Positions 35,590-48,118 of a stretch of 64,000 nucleotides of DNA are shown in pieces; position 1 is the first letter of the stretch, and each line of letters begins with the position of its first letter. The stretch comes from Hermodice carunculata (Eukaryota > Annelida > Polychaeta > Eunicida > Amphinomidae): positions 29,597,859 through 29,661,858 of the forward strand of contig OZ026617.1 in the NCBI GenBank assembly GCA_964020975.1, written 5' to 3'. Below the pieces are notes generated by a model. It did not search any database and was not told the DNA's origin. It saw only the letters and a list, made by a program, of their open reading frames with translations. A program made the translations under genes and the position numbers.

Positions 35590-36115
35590 CCTTCCCCCTT
35601 ACTAAAAATCGCTGGAGTGTGACCACTTGAACAAACATGGCAAAGACCCACTCAACGCACATGACCACCAAGTTTGAAGTGAATCTGGTTATACTGGTTT
35701 TGGAGTTGAAAATATGAATTACCATTGCAGCCCCATTAATTAGACTAATAATCAATGGGAATACATGCATTAACCAAGAATCCAAACTGAAAAATTGTTA
35801 AAAATCGGGGATCAACAGTATAACCACCTGGTGAACATCTTTGTTTAATCCTCCTACAAGCTACATTTCCATTTTAATTTGGCAAAAATGAACCCAAAAA
35901 TTCACTGAAAAATCACTCAAGCATAACAATATGAACCCAATTGGTGGAGAGCCACACAAGGCACATCCCCACCAAACTTAAGGAAATCTGGCCAGTGGTT
36001 TTGGAGAAGTCAAAAATGTTAAACCTGGATGGACAATGACGGACGAAGATGGATGGACGACAGATGACTGAGCCTCCCAAAAGCTCAGCTATACTTACAA
36101 ATTAGTTGAGCTAAA
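35590..36115 (+). mobile_element. Tandem-core element family F, diverged copy
   Basis: CCACCAAGTTTGAAGTGAAT, then AATTACCATTGCAGCCCCAT, then CCACCTGGTGAACATCTTTG and a tail with GGACGACAGATGACTGAG. It closes with a degraded hairpin (AAGCTCAGCTATACTTACAA with TTAGTTGAGCTAAA). Confidence 0.6.
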
Positions 36116-36119
36116 ACTA

Positions 36120-37265
36120 AAAAACATTTTTCTTAGTTTATGGTGTTGCAAGTTTTAGGTCACTACATGTTTGATTGCAATTATTTGAAAGTGAAATCTG
36201 TTTTCACTTTCATGATGCCTGTGTATCATGGTGTATTGACACAAAAGTATCAACTCCACAAATTGATTATGCAAAATGGAACATCATTCTTTCCTGAAAC
36301 TTTCTGAAATCAATACTTCACATTATGTTTGACTGACATCTATAAATGCATGCAAAAACTGTACACATGCCGTCACAACTAATATTGAAATCCAGGGAAA
36401 ACAGTTTGATTGAGGTTGAGAGCAAGTGCATGTACATTGGTGGTGTATTTTGTGTTTCCTTCCAATACAACAGGTGGCAGCACAGTCAAACAGATCTCTG
36501 CACATGATCAAAGCATGACTACTAAGAGCAACACACAATTTGGGTATTAACAGTGACCAGACGAGAATTATTGAAATTTTCAATCGGCAAACACACCTTT
36601 TTGTGCACATAAACAAAGACATTGGTGCATGACAATCAGGCTCAACATATCCCTCCCACATACTCTACAGAGATACTATGGCACATGTTTCGAATCCGCA
36701 AAATTCTTTTTGTGCTTTTTGCATATGGGCCTATCTGTAAGCATACTATAAACTGCTTTACTTTCTTAGCATTTTGATATTTGCATTTTCAAAGCCAAAG
36801 TAAGTCTGCAAGTTTCAAAAATACAATGAAATTCTGGGAATGTGCATGTTTCCACTGCCTCCGTCAACAAGCAATTATTGCTTATATTTGTATTCATTTC
36901 AATATAAACAGGTGTCTGTGTTTTTTCCATTATATTTGAGAATCCTGGATTCTTATTTGGTAACATTGCCAATGTAAGACCTTGCAAATTTGCCAGCAAT
37001 TGAAAAATGAAAAAAATTTATATATATGAAAATTCAAAAATTCTTTAAATTATTACTATTTTTTTCTAAATTAACTTATGTATCAAGTCACGTAAACATA
37101 CACAAAAGAAAGCGGGGCTTTTTTTGACAGGTGCGTACATATTATCTGGCTTGAACAGGTGAGAATGTGCATGAGCAACTGGATATATGGGCAGCACGTT
37201 ACCCCTGACAACAACAGCAAGCAATACACAGGCCTCCCTGGCAAGAGACAACACCAATGACAGAT
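36120..37265. other. Unassigned sequence
   Basis: A 112-codon minus-strand open frame at 36323-36661 is Cys-rich but has no recognisable domain, and no splice context supports it. Confidence 0.45.
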
Positions 37266-37269
37266 CCCC

Positions 37270-37418
37270 ATTTCCAAAGTTAAAGACTACCTTTCCTGGA
37301 TATGTAATTATATATTTTTCATCATATTTACACCTCCAATGAAAGACCACCTGGTGTGCGAGACCACAATTTGGTCTGACCTGGGGGGGGAGGTCTGTCA
37401 AGGCAGGTTTCACTATAA
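37270..37418 (-). mobile_element. Old family E MITE, inverted
   Basis: CTCCAATGAAAGACCACCTG, then GAGACCACAATTTGGTCTGA, then AGGTCTGTCAAGGCAGGTTT followed by CACTATA are the reverse complement of the family E left half, diverged. A G run interrupts it. Confidence 0.6.
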
Positions 37419-38144
37419 AGGGAAGTATAACGTGTGTAGCTGATTTTCTGCATGACAGATGACTGTTACATCCATATCTGTATCAAATTCCTATATGAGC
37501 ATGACTCCACCTTCCACGCTCTCCAAACACAAACGATTAGTGAGCAAGTAATTAAGTACAGAAGTATTATACATGCAATCCCAGTCAATTTGTGGCAACT
37601 TTCCCTTTGATCTTGGGCTCAAAATGAAAATTGGGTTATTCATGTTGTAAATACAGTATTTGGGTATCAACAGGTTAAAGGCCTGCAGTGCATGTATAAA
37701 CATTTATGACATGGTCTCACCCTTGGGTGTTTTTTTTTTTTTTATAAATTACACTCGGAAAAGTTTTAAAATGTCTACTTTACATGAATGGACTGTTTTC
37801 TCATATTATGTCTCTCTCATTTAATGTCATAATGTGCCGCCCCCCCCCCCCCCCCAAAAAAAAAAAATCAATGGGTGATAATTATAATGGTATGCAACTC
37901 AATATCAGGTTTTATTCATTAATTGCAACAGTAGTCAAATATTCATAGTTTACTCATCAGTTCACACCATGAAGTTCCTATTACTACTGCAGCAGGTAGA
38001 ACTCATTCTGTACCTATGTCTAATAATCCTCTGTTATGTAACTGGCTATCACACTTTGCCCACCGATCCAAACACAATTCTAGCTATTTTGACATGTTAC
38101 ATTGATTCTAGATTCAAAACCTGTATAAAAGATCTTTGATTCAG

Positions 38145-38700
38145 TCCCAACATGCCTGGTCTAAGATCTATACTTCACTTGCTCCAGCTCAACAGCTGGC
38201 CTGGTTCAAGATCTAAACTTCACTGTTCCACATCAACAGCTGCCCTGGCCTAAGTTCTATACTTCACTTGTTCCAGGTCAACAGCTGGCCTGGTGTAAGA
38301 TCTATATTTCACTTGTTCCAGGTCAACAGCTAGTCTGGTCCAAGATCTATACTTCACCTGTTCCAGGTCACCAGCTAGCCTGGTCCAAGATCTATACTTC
38401 ACTTGTTCCAGGTCAACAGCTGGCCTGGTTTAAGTTCTATAGTTCACTTTTTCCAACTCAACAGCTGGCCTGGTATAAGATCTATACTTCACTTATTCCA
38501 GGTCAACAGCTGGCCTGGTACAAGATCTATACTTTACTTGGTCCAGGTCAATAGCTCGTCTGGTGTAAAGATCTATACTTCACTTGTTCCAGGTCAACAG
38601 CTAGCCTGGTCTAAGATCTATACTTCATTTGTTCCAGGTCAACAGCTGGCCTGGTCTAAGATCTATACTACACTTGTTCCAGGTCAACAGCTGGCCACCT
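38145..38700 (+). repeat. 45-bp minisatellite, about 12 units
   Basis: Units of GCCTGGTCTAAGATCTATAC, then TTCACTTGTTCCAGGTCAAC, then AGCTG. The left flank TTTGATTCAGTCCCAACATG and the CCAGGTCAACAGC of each unit resemble family C. Confidence 0.9.
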
Positions 38701-38744
38701 TTCCCTGCTTCGGGTACAATACACAGCACAAATGCTGATGACTA

Positions 38745-38930
38745 AGTGCACAGCCCCCAGTTGCCTGCTGAACAGACCAATCTCTGTGTCATCTCCACTC
38801 AACTCAGTCTGCCCCTTGGCAATGTGATCACTGTTCTTGCATTGAAAAAACAACTCAGTTTCTAATTGGCCTAGGTTGGGTACCATGGTAACAGACTAAA
38901 AACTAAAGGGCATAAATACCACCAATGGCA
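38745..38930 (+). repeat. Dispersed repeat family I, copy 2
   Basis: Shares with 61500-61735 the blocks CAGACCAATCTCTGTGT, then TTTCTAATTGGCCTAGGTTG, then GGTACCATGGTAACAGACTA and the downstream AGTTGCTCACCGGTTCATTG. It is non-coding and its boundaries are uncertain. Confidence 0.6.
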
Positions 38931-39296
38931 AAGTTAACAATGATTAAGTTGCTCACCGGTTCATTGGGAAGTGCAGCAAATATGGAATTTGGTGTGCTCT
39001 GCAGGTAAATATGCCAAGCATTGAAACAGTTCATATGGAAACTACATTGCTTACATTCATTCCAAAAGAGGGATAAGGCTATTTTTTAAGAATAAATTAT
39101 AACTGGTGCTTTTAAATGCTTTTTCAGGAAAGGTGTTTGAGATAAGCTTTGTTTGCGGGTGAAATTCATTCTCCTCATTTCATGCGTCATGCACATTAAA
39201 GTTGTTCATGAGCTTTGCTAGGATAACAGCATAGACACTGAAGAAAGTTGGTGGAATAAAAATATTTTGAAAATACTTTAATTCCAGCACCCATGT

Positions 39297-39413
39297 TAAC
39301 CCTCAAGTCAGCCTTGGCACCTGGGAAGTCATGCTACAGGTGCCACTGTGTAGCTAGAGCATGACCAGTCAAGCAATGGAAGAACTACTGACCAAGGCCA
39401 GAGCCCCGATTAA
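39297..39413. mobile_element. Family D-like MITE, decayed
   Basis: Starts at a TTAACCCTC, contains GGGAAGTCATGCTACAG and AGAACTACTGACCAAGGCC, and ends near ATTAATATG. This fits family D with extensive decay. Confidence 0.4.
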
Positions 39414-39935
39414 TATGCAATCGATCCTACTTGATCACTGCATAAGAACCTAAAATACCCAGAGTACCACACAATAGTGCACCCAGACTATTCTGCTAGG
39501 TGGCAGCACCTGTTTTCAGTGTAACATGACATTTTTGCACAGTTATTTTTTTTTAATCCCAAAGGTGTCTCCCCCTGCAATGGGTGGATTCCCACAGGAA
39601 ATTACCTGTAGCATCATCTACAAGCAATATGCTCCATTAAAATTGTGCCAATTATTCTATTTATGCAATCAACTTAAAATGTCATTAATAAACTTTTCAA
39701 ATGTAGCACCTTAATTGCAGTTCATTTCAAATTTAAATTTTGTGTATGCCTAAGGAGATGATCAGATTAAAAAGTATACACTTCAGATACTAGACATTGT
39801 TTACCAGCTGTGACAAATCACAGCAGTGACCTCTATTCTGATAGACTGCTCATGTGGGAAACTAAAATTGCTGAATGACATGTATGCATCTTTGCTCAGA
39901 ATTTTTTTTCAATTATACTTGAATACTGCAAATTA

Positions 39936-40135
39936 CAATGTTCCCTCTTTATAAAACCCTCCATTCCAAGGTGGTTTCTGATACATCACAGTGTGTACTA
40001 TGGCTCCCACTGAAATAGTTTTCCCATTACTTCTATGTTAAAAGTTCCTCTGTTATGAGATGGTTTTCCTATCAGATGGTCTACCCGGTGGATCCCAACA
40101 CCAGCGTTATAAAGAGAGAGCACTGTATATACAAA
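39936..40135 (+). mobile_element. TA-flanked MITE with 19-bp inverted ends (family K)
   Basis: A 200-bp element between TA dinucleotides. Left end CAATGTTCCCTCTTTATAA; the right end, reverse-complemented, reads CAGTGCTCTCTCTTTATAA, three mismatches in 19. Tc1/mariner-type structure without coding sequence. Confidence 0.75.
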
Positions 40136-40139
40136 GTGA

Positions 40140-40820
40140 GCTTTTCAAGAAGGTGATGTTAGTTCCCAGGGGAGAGGACACTCATTAAGCTGGGCACCTG
40201 CATAGTGGCTGTAAACCACACTACCATAGGGGAAAAATAAATACATAAATGAAATAAAAACATATAAAAACCAGAAATAAAGTATCTATTGAAACCCTAC
40301 TAACAAACCTATTTTTACCCACTTGGCAATTTAAAATAGCTGTTTTGAAATTCACACATGTACACATATATAAAAACAGAACTAAGCTGCCTCTCTAATA
40401 ATTCACAATGTCTATGTTCTGAGCACACTCATATAAAATAGAAAAATAGATCTAAGCCACACTGATTTCATATCTATTAATCAAAAACTGTCTCAGTCTC
40501 TCTTAAATGCACTATTGTTACGAATTTATTTTAAGTGGTTTGGATGTTTATTCCACAGAAGTGGCCCTCTGAATTTGGTCATATCGTGACTGCAACTTAC
40601 TGGTATTATGGCCTGATAAAAGCCCAATGCAAAACCTACTTCACTGGTAACACCTCAGGGTGGTCTTTAATGACATGGTCCACTGTAAGCCTCACATAAT
40701 CAGAGTCAGGTGTATACATTTACTTGTTAATATACACACCCACCACTCCTCTCATTATCCCGTACTAAGCAACTTTGGCCCCATCTATATTGATTGTTGA
40801 AATTAACATCATCTTCATGT
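40140..40820. other. Unassigned sequence
   Basis: AT-rich, no supported feature. Confidence 0.5.
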
Positions 40821-40824
40821 TTAA

Positions 40825-41054
40825 CCCTTTCCCCCTTGAATTAGGACTGAGTCAACAGCTTTCCTTGACATGGGTTGGGCACTAAGTCCAACCAATGCCA
40901 AGGAAACCTGTTGACCTGGGTCATGTTGTCTTGACAGGTCTCATCTTCAATTCTCAGTCAAATTGTTTTTCATTGCTGTTGAAATCAGTTGAAAACGCTG
41001 AAGCAGACGACATTTGACCACCAGCCCGTTTTGGCCAGTTTAAGGGGGAAAGGG
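40825..41054 (+). mobile_element. piggyBac-type MITE, family B copy 3
   Basis: A 230-bp element with TTAA at both sides, ends CCCTTTCCCCCTTGAATTA and TTTAAGGGGGAAAGGG, and a moderately eroded palindrome (40851-40915). It is closely similar to the copy at 50129 outside the palindrome. Confidence 0.85.
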
Positions 41055-41059
41055 TTAAA

Positions 41060-43125
41060 ATATAATGTTAATCATCAAACTATAGCTTTCAACAGATTTA
41101 TACATACACACACTGTTTTTAAGTAAATTTCTGATGTCACCTCAATATAACACACATACTGTCATTTCTGGATTTTACAGTCAAAGAGGACACGACAGTA
41201 CAATACTAAGATGTAGAAGTTGAAAACACTTTGTTTCATTTTTGTTCTTTATTCTTTCTTCCATCACCAATTTTTTATCCTCATATATGTGGCACTGTTC
41301 ACCAGTGTGTGCCTGATACTGGTACAAGGCTCAGTGCCTCCAATTTCAGCACTCTACATTCACAAACAACAGACACCCGTTCTGGGGAGAAGCTGGTTTG
41401 TTCTGCTCAAAACATATCAAGGGTGTTTTACAGGCACTGTCCTTTAGCATGGCAGCACACAGAATGGCCTTTGATATATCAGTCCTTCATTACTACTGAT
41501 GAGAGCATGGTGTTTGGCCAGGATGTGAACCCCCAGCCCCTGCGCTATAGGTAGGAGCCCTATAACTATTTGATGGCTCTACCTTTGTGTGACGATTAAA
41601 GGAGATCGATCAGGACAGCATGCCACAAGTCGAACAGTTTAAATGTTGGGACTGGTTGAGTACTTAGTGCTTGACCACACCATGGAAACTGTTAACCTTA
41701 GAGCAACTGCTGTCCCATTAGATATAACTTAGCTTCCATGCAGGTACATGTGTTATTTAACCAGAAAATTTGAGTGGAAACAGTGACGCAGTTGACATTT
41801 TAGATCCGAGTGATCTGAGTATGAAACACTTCACAGAAACATCCATACATAAAGGAAAATGCATTGTCATCAAAACAAAGGTCAGTTAAAAAAAAAAAGT
41901 GTAAACCCTTATATCTTACATGATTGGGAAGCAGACCAAGGCTGTATCAATTACTAACCATGGCACAGATGTTGACACACTTCATACCTTGTTCTGTAAA
42001 GGTCAGTTATCTTTGAAAATCAGGATGTAGCAATTAATCATTTTGATATCTTAAAATAATACCTTTTAACTTCAGCCGCTGTTTGACCAGGTAAACAATA
42101 TGGGAAAAAAGTGTTAACAAATACAGCGCCTTTTGGAGAATTGTTAGTGACCAAGTGGAAACAAGATGGTCATCGATCTTATGAAAATTAACTACTGCAA
42201 CTGCATGAAGAGAGTCCTATGGCACAACTAATACTTTCATTGTCACACCATATAAAATACTGCTCAAAATATCTGATGGTTTATAAAAGTTTATGGTCAA
42301 TTCTGTGCACACTGTGACCCTTGATGTTACATTACAGGCTTAACGAGTCACACAGTTTCCAACTATCATTTTCAGAAAGTTTTATATGCAGCCAATCACT
42401 GCATTGTAACTGTACGGTAAACTTTGAAATTGAGTGCCGTCTCAGTTACAGTTATCATAATGAGACTTTGTCCCAGCGACAATAACAACTTTTGCCCCAA
42501 GGGGAAGTTCCACTTCACAGGAATTCCTTCCATTCAGCAGATATTAAAAAAATAGACCATACCTACAGATTTTTCCACGAACTCACAATTATGTCATCTG
42601 CTTGATAATTAATTATGTTTTTAAAGTATCTTGCATTGCTAAATTTCTGTAAATGCATATTTGCCTATGTTATTTCACAGTAGGAAAAAGTATACCAGTC
42701 CTCGTATAAACTCCACATTCCAGACTCGGCGTGGTCAATTAAACAACTGAGTAGAACAAGTGCCCAAGGCGATTTAAGCCTCAACTAATCTTTCACTCCA
42801 ACAGATGTCTTGGAACAGGTTTCCATACATGTATTGGTAAATGAGAATTAAAACATTAACAGTCTTGCTTACATGTCAATCAAACTTTCTGAAAAGATGA
42901 GACAATTTTGACAGCTCAGCATCAAAATCCATCTCCTCTCCAGCCTCCTCATAGTATGATTCTCAACACAATTTTGACCCAGTTTCAATCTGCCATAAAA
43001 CAATGATAATACCTGTGTATGATATTTCAGTGACATTTGTTAAGAATAAGGCTCCACAAGCTCTTGTAAATTTAACCCAGTATAGTTTGCCTACCCTCCC
43101 AGATTGTGTGGGACTATCGTGAATT
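41060..43125. other. Unassigned sequence
   Basis: The 107-codon open frame at 41231 has no recognisable domain. No repeats recognised. Confidence 0.45.
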
Positions 43126-43127
43126 TG

Positions 43128-43705
43128 ACAGGTGCTGCTCAGCCCTCTCTCCACTCCTTACTCTCATTATCCTAAATTTGACAAGTGCTCCTCAGCTCTC
43201 TCTCCTCTCCTTACTCTCATTATCCTAAATTTGACAAGTGCTCCTCAGCTCTCTCTTCTCCACCCCTTACAGTCATTATCCTAAATTTGACAAGTGCTCC
43301 TCAGCTCTCTCTCCACTCCTTACTCTCATTATCCTAAATTTGACAAGTGCTCCTCAGCTCTCTCTCTCTCTCCACTCCTTACTCTCATTATCCTAAATTT
43401 GACAAGTGCTCCTCAGCTCTCTATCCACTCCTTACTCTCATTATCATGAATTTGACAGGTGCTGCTCAGCCCTCTCTCCACTCCTTACTCTCACTATCAT
43501 GAATTTGACAAGTACTCCTCAGCCCTCTTTCCACTCCTTACTTTCATTATCATGAATTTGACAAGTGTTCCTCAGCTCTCTCTCCACGCCTTACTCTCTT
43601 AATCATGAATTTGACAGGTGCTCCTCAGCTCTCTCTCCACTCCTTCATCTCGTTATCGTGAATTTGACAGGTGCTGCTCAGCTCTCTCTCCACTCCGTAC
43701 TCTCA
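43128..43705 (+). repeat. 53-bp CT-rich minisatellite, about 11 units
   Basis: Units of AATTTGACAAGTGCTCCTCA, then GCTCTCTCTCCACTCCTTAC, then TCTCATTATCCTA. Two unit types alternate (CAAGTGCTCC and CAGGTGCTGC). No parent element was recognised. Confidence 0.9.
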
Positions 43706-43709
43706 ATCC

Positions 43710-45240
43710 CATCATTTTGCAAGCAAAATCAACCCACAGCAAGATTTTTGACTATTGTGTGTATTGAATGTGGTCAGACTTCTTTGACAAGATCAATATG
43801 TAAGGCAAAATCCCCTGCACATGGTAACAAATACATTGATTAAGGCTTGTTAAAAAAAGACACGATTTCTCCCCCATCCCACACGCCCCGATTACATTCA
43901 CAACTGCTACGTCCCCCCTATCCCTTCCTCCAAAATCTGAACCCCTTCAATACAGTTAGCAGTGTCCACCAGTGATTATTTTCATATTTAAGCTACAGAG
44001 TATTAGTTAAGATATATAAGTTTATGCAAAATACAAACATGGTGAAAAAATTCAGTGTCCTGAGACAACCTGGATAAAATCAACAGTTTTTGTCCTGTTT
44101 ACTCAGACATTTCCTGCCGAGTAGTAGACTCATTAAAATCTTAATTTTGGTTGATTATGTAATGAGGAAATCCTCCAGTGCAGTTTATCCATTACCCATA
44201 TCCTGCTCTGTGTGTTTACACTTCCACATAGGAATATTTACACTGGTGATGCTGGGACATTGTATTCTTTTGCCATGATAAAACTTCACTATATTCATCT
44301 TGAGGGGAGGCGAGATTTCAAAATCTTCAACTTCAATTTTAAAAGCAGTTTGCATTAAATTATTGATAATATTGCAAGTTTTTACTCATCAGCCATTGTA
44401 AAGTTTTATGAATAGGTTTTGTTCAAAATTTGTCAAGCGAAAATATTAACTATGCAAGCTAGAACTGCGATAATTATGATGCAGCCAACACGATTTCAAT
44501 CTCATAAACATGACAATGGTTTTGATTTCAAGGTAAAAAAAAAAATTGCAGCCTTTCATCAACAACATCTTGCAGGCTCATATGCAAATATTATACTTCA
44601 TGATTTATGATCACATGTCAATAATTCTAAAACAAATGTTGGAATCCCCCACACATACAGTGCAGATGGGCTCTAAGGTATGTTGATCTTGGTATGACCT
44701 TCATGCATTCATCAGTCACACCTCACTGACAAAATATATTGCATTTCTTTTAAAGCTTAACTTTGTTTAGTCACACAATGTTTGTTTCAAGATGTGACCA
44801 TGATGGCAAAGCAGATCACCAAGTTCACACCAGATGGCTTGGAACAGACAGACAATTCAACTTCTCATCTGCAGAAGCCACACCATCCATTACTAGAAAA
44901 TAGCATTCAGATAACGGATTACCCTCGGCGCCCACAATCTCTTTTTCCTCAATTCTGCATTTTTTTTCTTCTTTTTTTGAGACTTTGGAGCAGAATGCTT
45001 TTATTCATTACTAAAATTTGGACTAAAGAATCAGGTTTCATGTCAGTTGCCATAAACAGAGGTTAATTAACACAACATGCTTAAAGGGACTATGTACCGT
45101 ACATTAAAGCTACATTGAAAGACTCACACAAGGGTGAGAAGAATAAGCACAAAGCTCGACAGAAAAATGTCTTTTATGATAATCAGCCACTCTAAGCTGG
45201 GACTTTTAATAGAGAATATTTTCTACTATAAGACACAGAA
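43710..45240. other. Unassigned sequence
   Basis: Contains the dispersed block at 44905-44960 shared with 18810-18870. Otherwise nothing recognised. Confidence 0.45.
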
Positions 45241-45244
45241 GTAT

Positions 45245-45445
45245 TTGTTGGGAACCTCCACTTAGGACAGGTGCCATAACACAATAACCTCTATTCAGGG
45301 CAGGTGCCATAACACAAAAACCTCTATTCAGGACAGGTGCCATAACACAATAACCTCTATTCAGGGCAGGTGCCATAACACAAAAACCTCTACTCAGGAC
45401 AGGTGCCATAATGCAATAACCTCTATTCAGGACAGCTGCCATAAT
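45245..45445 (+). repeat. 33-bp minisatellite, about six units
   Basis: Units of AGGACAGGTGCCATAACACA then ATAACCTCTATTC, alternating ACAATAACC and ACAAAAACC types, so the higher-order period is 66 bp. Confidence 0.88.
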
Positions 45446-45489
45446 ATGGTGTAACTGCACCAAAAAATGATGAAGCAGTGATGAATCCT

Positions 45490-46125
45490 TGATATATAAT
45501 GGTAACATTGTCCACTTGTGTGCCACTCAGGTGTCCTTGAAATAAATACTTAAAAATTTTCATAACAGGTTCAAAAATAATAAGGGGGAAGCTTTTTTTT
45601 TTTTATACGAACATGGTCCATTATAATATGTATCCCTGATAAAAATTTGGTGAGGCTGTGACAGATCTGTGTTGAGATATTATGGTAATGTCGTCCCCAG
45701 ATGCACCACTCAGACGGCCTTGAAATAAGCACTTTACAGTTTCATAAAAAGTTTTCTAAACATATAGAGGATGCTGCCTTTAAATAAGAACCTGGTCCAT
45801 CATAAAATGCACCTCTGACAAAAATTTGGTAAAGCTGCGGTCAATATTTTTTGAGATATCACCATCAGGGTTGACGCCACTCAGATGGCCTTCAAATAAG
45901 TACATTAAAAGTTTCATAAAAAGTTTAACAATAATCAGAGGAAGCTGGCTTTCAATAAGAACCTGGTCCATTATAAAGTTCATCTCTGACAAAAATTGGT
46001 ACAGCTATGATGAATATTTTTTTTCAAAAATATAGCAGGACATGACAAGACAGATGGGTGGACAGACAGACGGGCAATGCAGGGGATGACAATACCCTCC
46101 AGCACTTTTTGGGTCGAGGGTAAAA
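45490..46125 (+). mobile_element. Tandem-core element, family G copy 2
   Basis: Same units as 18890 (GGTTGACGCCACTCAGATGG, GGAAGCTGGCTTTCAATAAG, CCTGGTCCATTATAAAG), about three of them. A tail follows (GATGGGTGGACAGACAGACG, then GACAATACCCTCCAGCAC) ending near GGGTCGAGGGTA. The number of core units differs from copy 1. Confidence 0.65.
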
Positions 46126-46129
46126 ACTG

Positions 46130-46820
46130 AAAACAGTACACCAATTTACACACTTTGTAACAGAAAATAATATTATTATTTATTATTTTATTTTCATTAT
46201 TTATATCTTTCTTTTTAATAAAAAAATTATTATTACATGTATCATAATTATTATTATTTTAAAAAACATCTGTTTATTAATTTTTTTAGGGAAATATCAA
46301 AGAAACTGTTTTGGAAACAACCAAGCACCTTTTTTGACCAGGATTTAATGCATTCATACAGTACTAAAAGTTGAAGTGAAGACATACATACTTCTTTCAT
46401 ACAGTACCCTTCAACTTGGTTTTCTCTGAAATGAAAGCTTAATTATTTCTTACAACACCCACTAACCCCCAACCCCACCCCACCCCAATGCAACCTCAAA
46501 ATTGTTCTTTATGTCCACATTCACGAAGTGGTACATTGTGACGGATAATAAAAACACTTTTTTTTACCATTTGTACATCCAAAATCTCAATATTCACACA
46601 TAGATGCAGAATGCAATGTGTATGTCATTTTCAACAGTTTCATCACAATGAATGCCAAACTTCATGCAGTAATAGTCACAACTAACTCATACAAGAACTT
46701 GGGCAACAGACTTGCAAATACAAGAATCAACTTAGACTGTACGAGAAAGACGCGAGCGTGAGAACGTGCACAGCTGCACAATATACCATGTCAAGCTAAG
46801 AGAGGGTCTTCAAGTCACAT
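46130..46820. other. AT-rich unassigned sequence
   Basis: A TTATTATTT-rich stretch at 46160-46270. No gene signal up to the candidate micro-exon donor. Confidence 0.5.
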
Positions 46821-46822
46821 AC

Positions 46823-46867
46823 CTGTCATGTTATTTCCACGTCCATCAGGCTCGCCTCCAATATAAA
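46823..46867 (-). CDS. Candidate 45-bp micro-exon with PDZ-like glycine loop
   Basis: On the minus strand a pyrimidine-rich acceptor (TTTGTTGCATTTGCTAG) is followed by 45 bases and the strong donor ACAG/GTATGT. Only one phase is open, and it reads YIGGEPDGRGNNMT with a split Gly codon at the end. A double-glycine followed by a polar loop is what the strand B-C region of a PDZ domain looks like, and the strand matches the large PDZ exon. The phase (1) does not join directly to the phase-0 start at 14383, so either another exon lies between or this belongs to another PDZ domain or another gene. The short length makes chance possible. Confidence 0.3.
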
Positions 46868-47739
46868 CTAGCAAATGCAACAAAAAGGAAAGAAACTGCT
46901 TGAAATTGCTTTTGGTCTCCCAGCAAACAATGGCCGTCTCCGAACGACAAAAGCTGAAGAGTCCATGCAATGTGGTGCAATGTGCTTATTGTCAACTGCT
47001 GTAGTTGCCAATAAGCCATGTAAACATTTCCATGAACTGTGCTGGTCCTAACCTTAACAGCTAGTTATACGACCAGAGCTCTCGTTGAAACTTCGGACGG
47101 CAGCGAGGAAGTAGAGAAATCAGCCTGAGGGGGAAAGTGATGAAAAATTGTAACCTTATACAATGACCTCAAAAGAATTACTATGTGAATCTAATTAGCA
47201 TATTAATTTCTTAACCAATTTATAAGAATTTAAGGCTGGACTCAAAATTCAAACATCTGTGTAGCTGGGGAGAGAAATGGGTTGAAAGTTAGACAGGTAG
47301 AAGTGTCGACAGGTTAAACCTCCAGGCTAATGTTTTCTGACCTTTGACCCAAAAGGTGTGCAATGACTAACAGGTAACTTAAGTCTACGTTTGTCCTGAA
47401 ATTTGATGCTGAAAGTCATTTCTGTGGACGGGTAACCTGTTGTACAATTTGAGGTTTATTAGGTGGTGTCTTTCCAGATGCTAATTGCCGTATTAGTTTG
47501 TGGTAAGGATCGATGTAATACAACCAGAATGCCAGAGGACAAAAATGTGGGGCATAATGAAGGTATAGCTTTCAGGATCAGATGTCCCATTGTTAGTGAC
47601 TGACTCAACTTATGGGCAACTGCCTGAATTTTCATGATGGGTAAAGTAATTGTGAATGACCAGGAACTGATGCCATCCGGAAAAATCCTCAGGCAAACTG
47701 GAAATTAAAAGCAAAAATGTGAAATATGCAGCTAGGACC

Positions 47740-48118
47740 TTCAATCTCTCACACTTTGGTATTTGGTATTTACAAATTCTATCAGTCAAGTGGAAATGAA
47801 ATTGGCATTTACAAATGCTATCAGCCAAGTGGAAATAAAATTGGCATTTACAAATTCTATCAGTCAAGTGGAAATGAAATTGGCATTTACAAATCTATCT
47901 GTCACATGGAAATGAATTTGGAATTTACAAATTCTATCAGTCAAGTGGAAATGAACTTGGAGTTTACAAATTCTACCAGTCAAGTGGAAATGAAATTAGC
48001 ATTTACAAATCTATGTCACATGGAAATGAATTTGGCATTTTCAAATTGTATGAGTAAAGTGGGAATGAAATTGGCATTTATAAATTTTATCAGTCAAGTG
48101 GATATGACATTGGCATTT
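47740..48118 (+). repeat. 39-bp minisatellite, about nine units
   Basis: Units of TATCAGTCAAGTGGAAATGA then AATTGGCATTTACAAATTC. Some units carry the shorter TCTGTCACATGG version. Confidence 0.88.

Noticed and set aside
36323-36661. 112-residue Cys-rich minus-strand ORF
   Set aside because: No signal-like start, no domain and no splice context; length is within chance for this much sequence.
41515-41560. tRNA-like B box (GGGGGTTCACATCC on the minus strand), possible SINE head
   Set aside because: The A-box-like word is only a few bases away rather than about 35, and no repeated copies were seen.
45206-45526. 106-residue ORF with MAPVLNRGFCV repeats
   Set aside because: Produced by the 33-bp minisatellite; no gene context.
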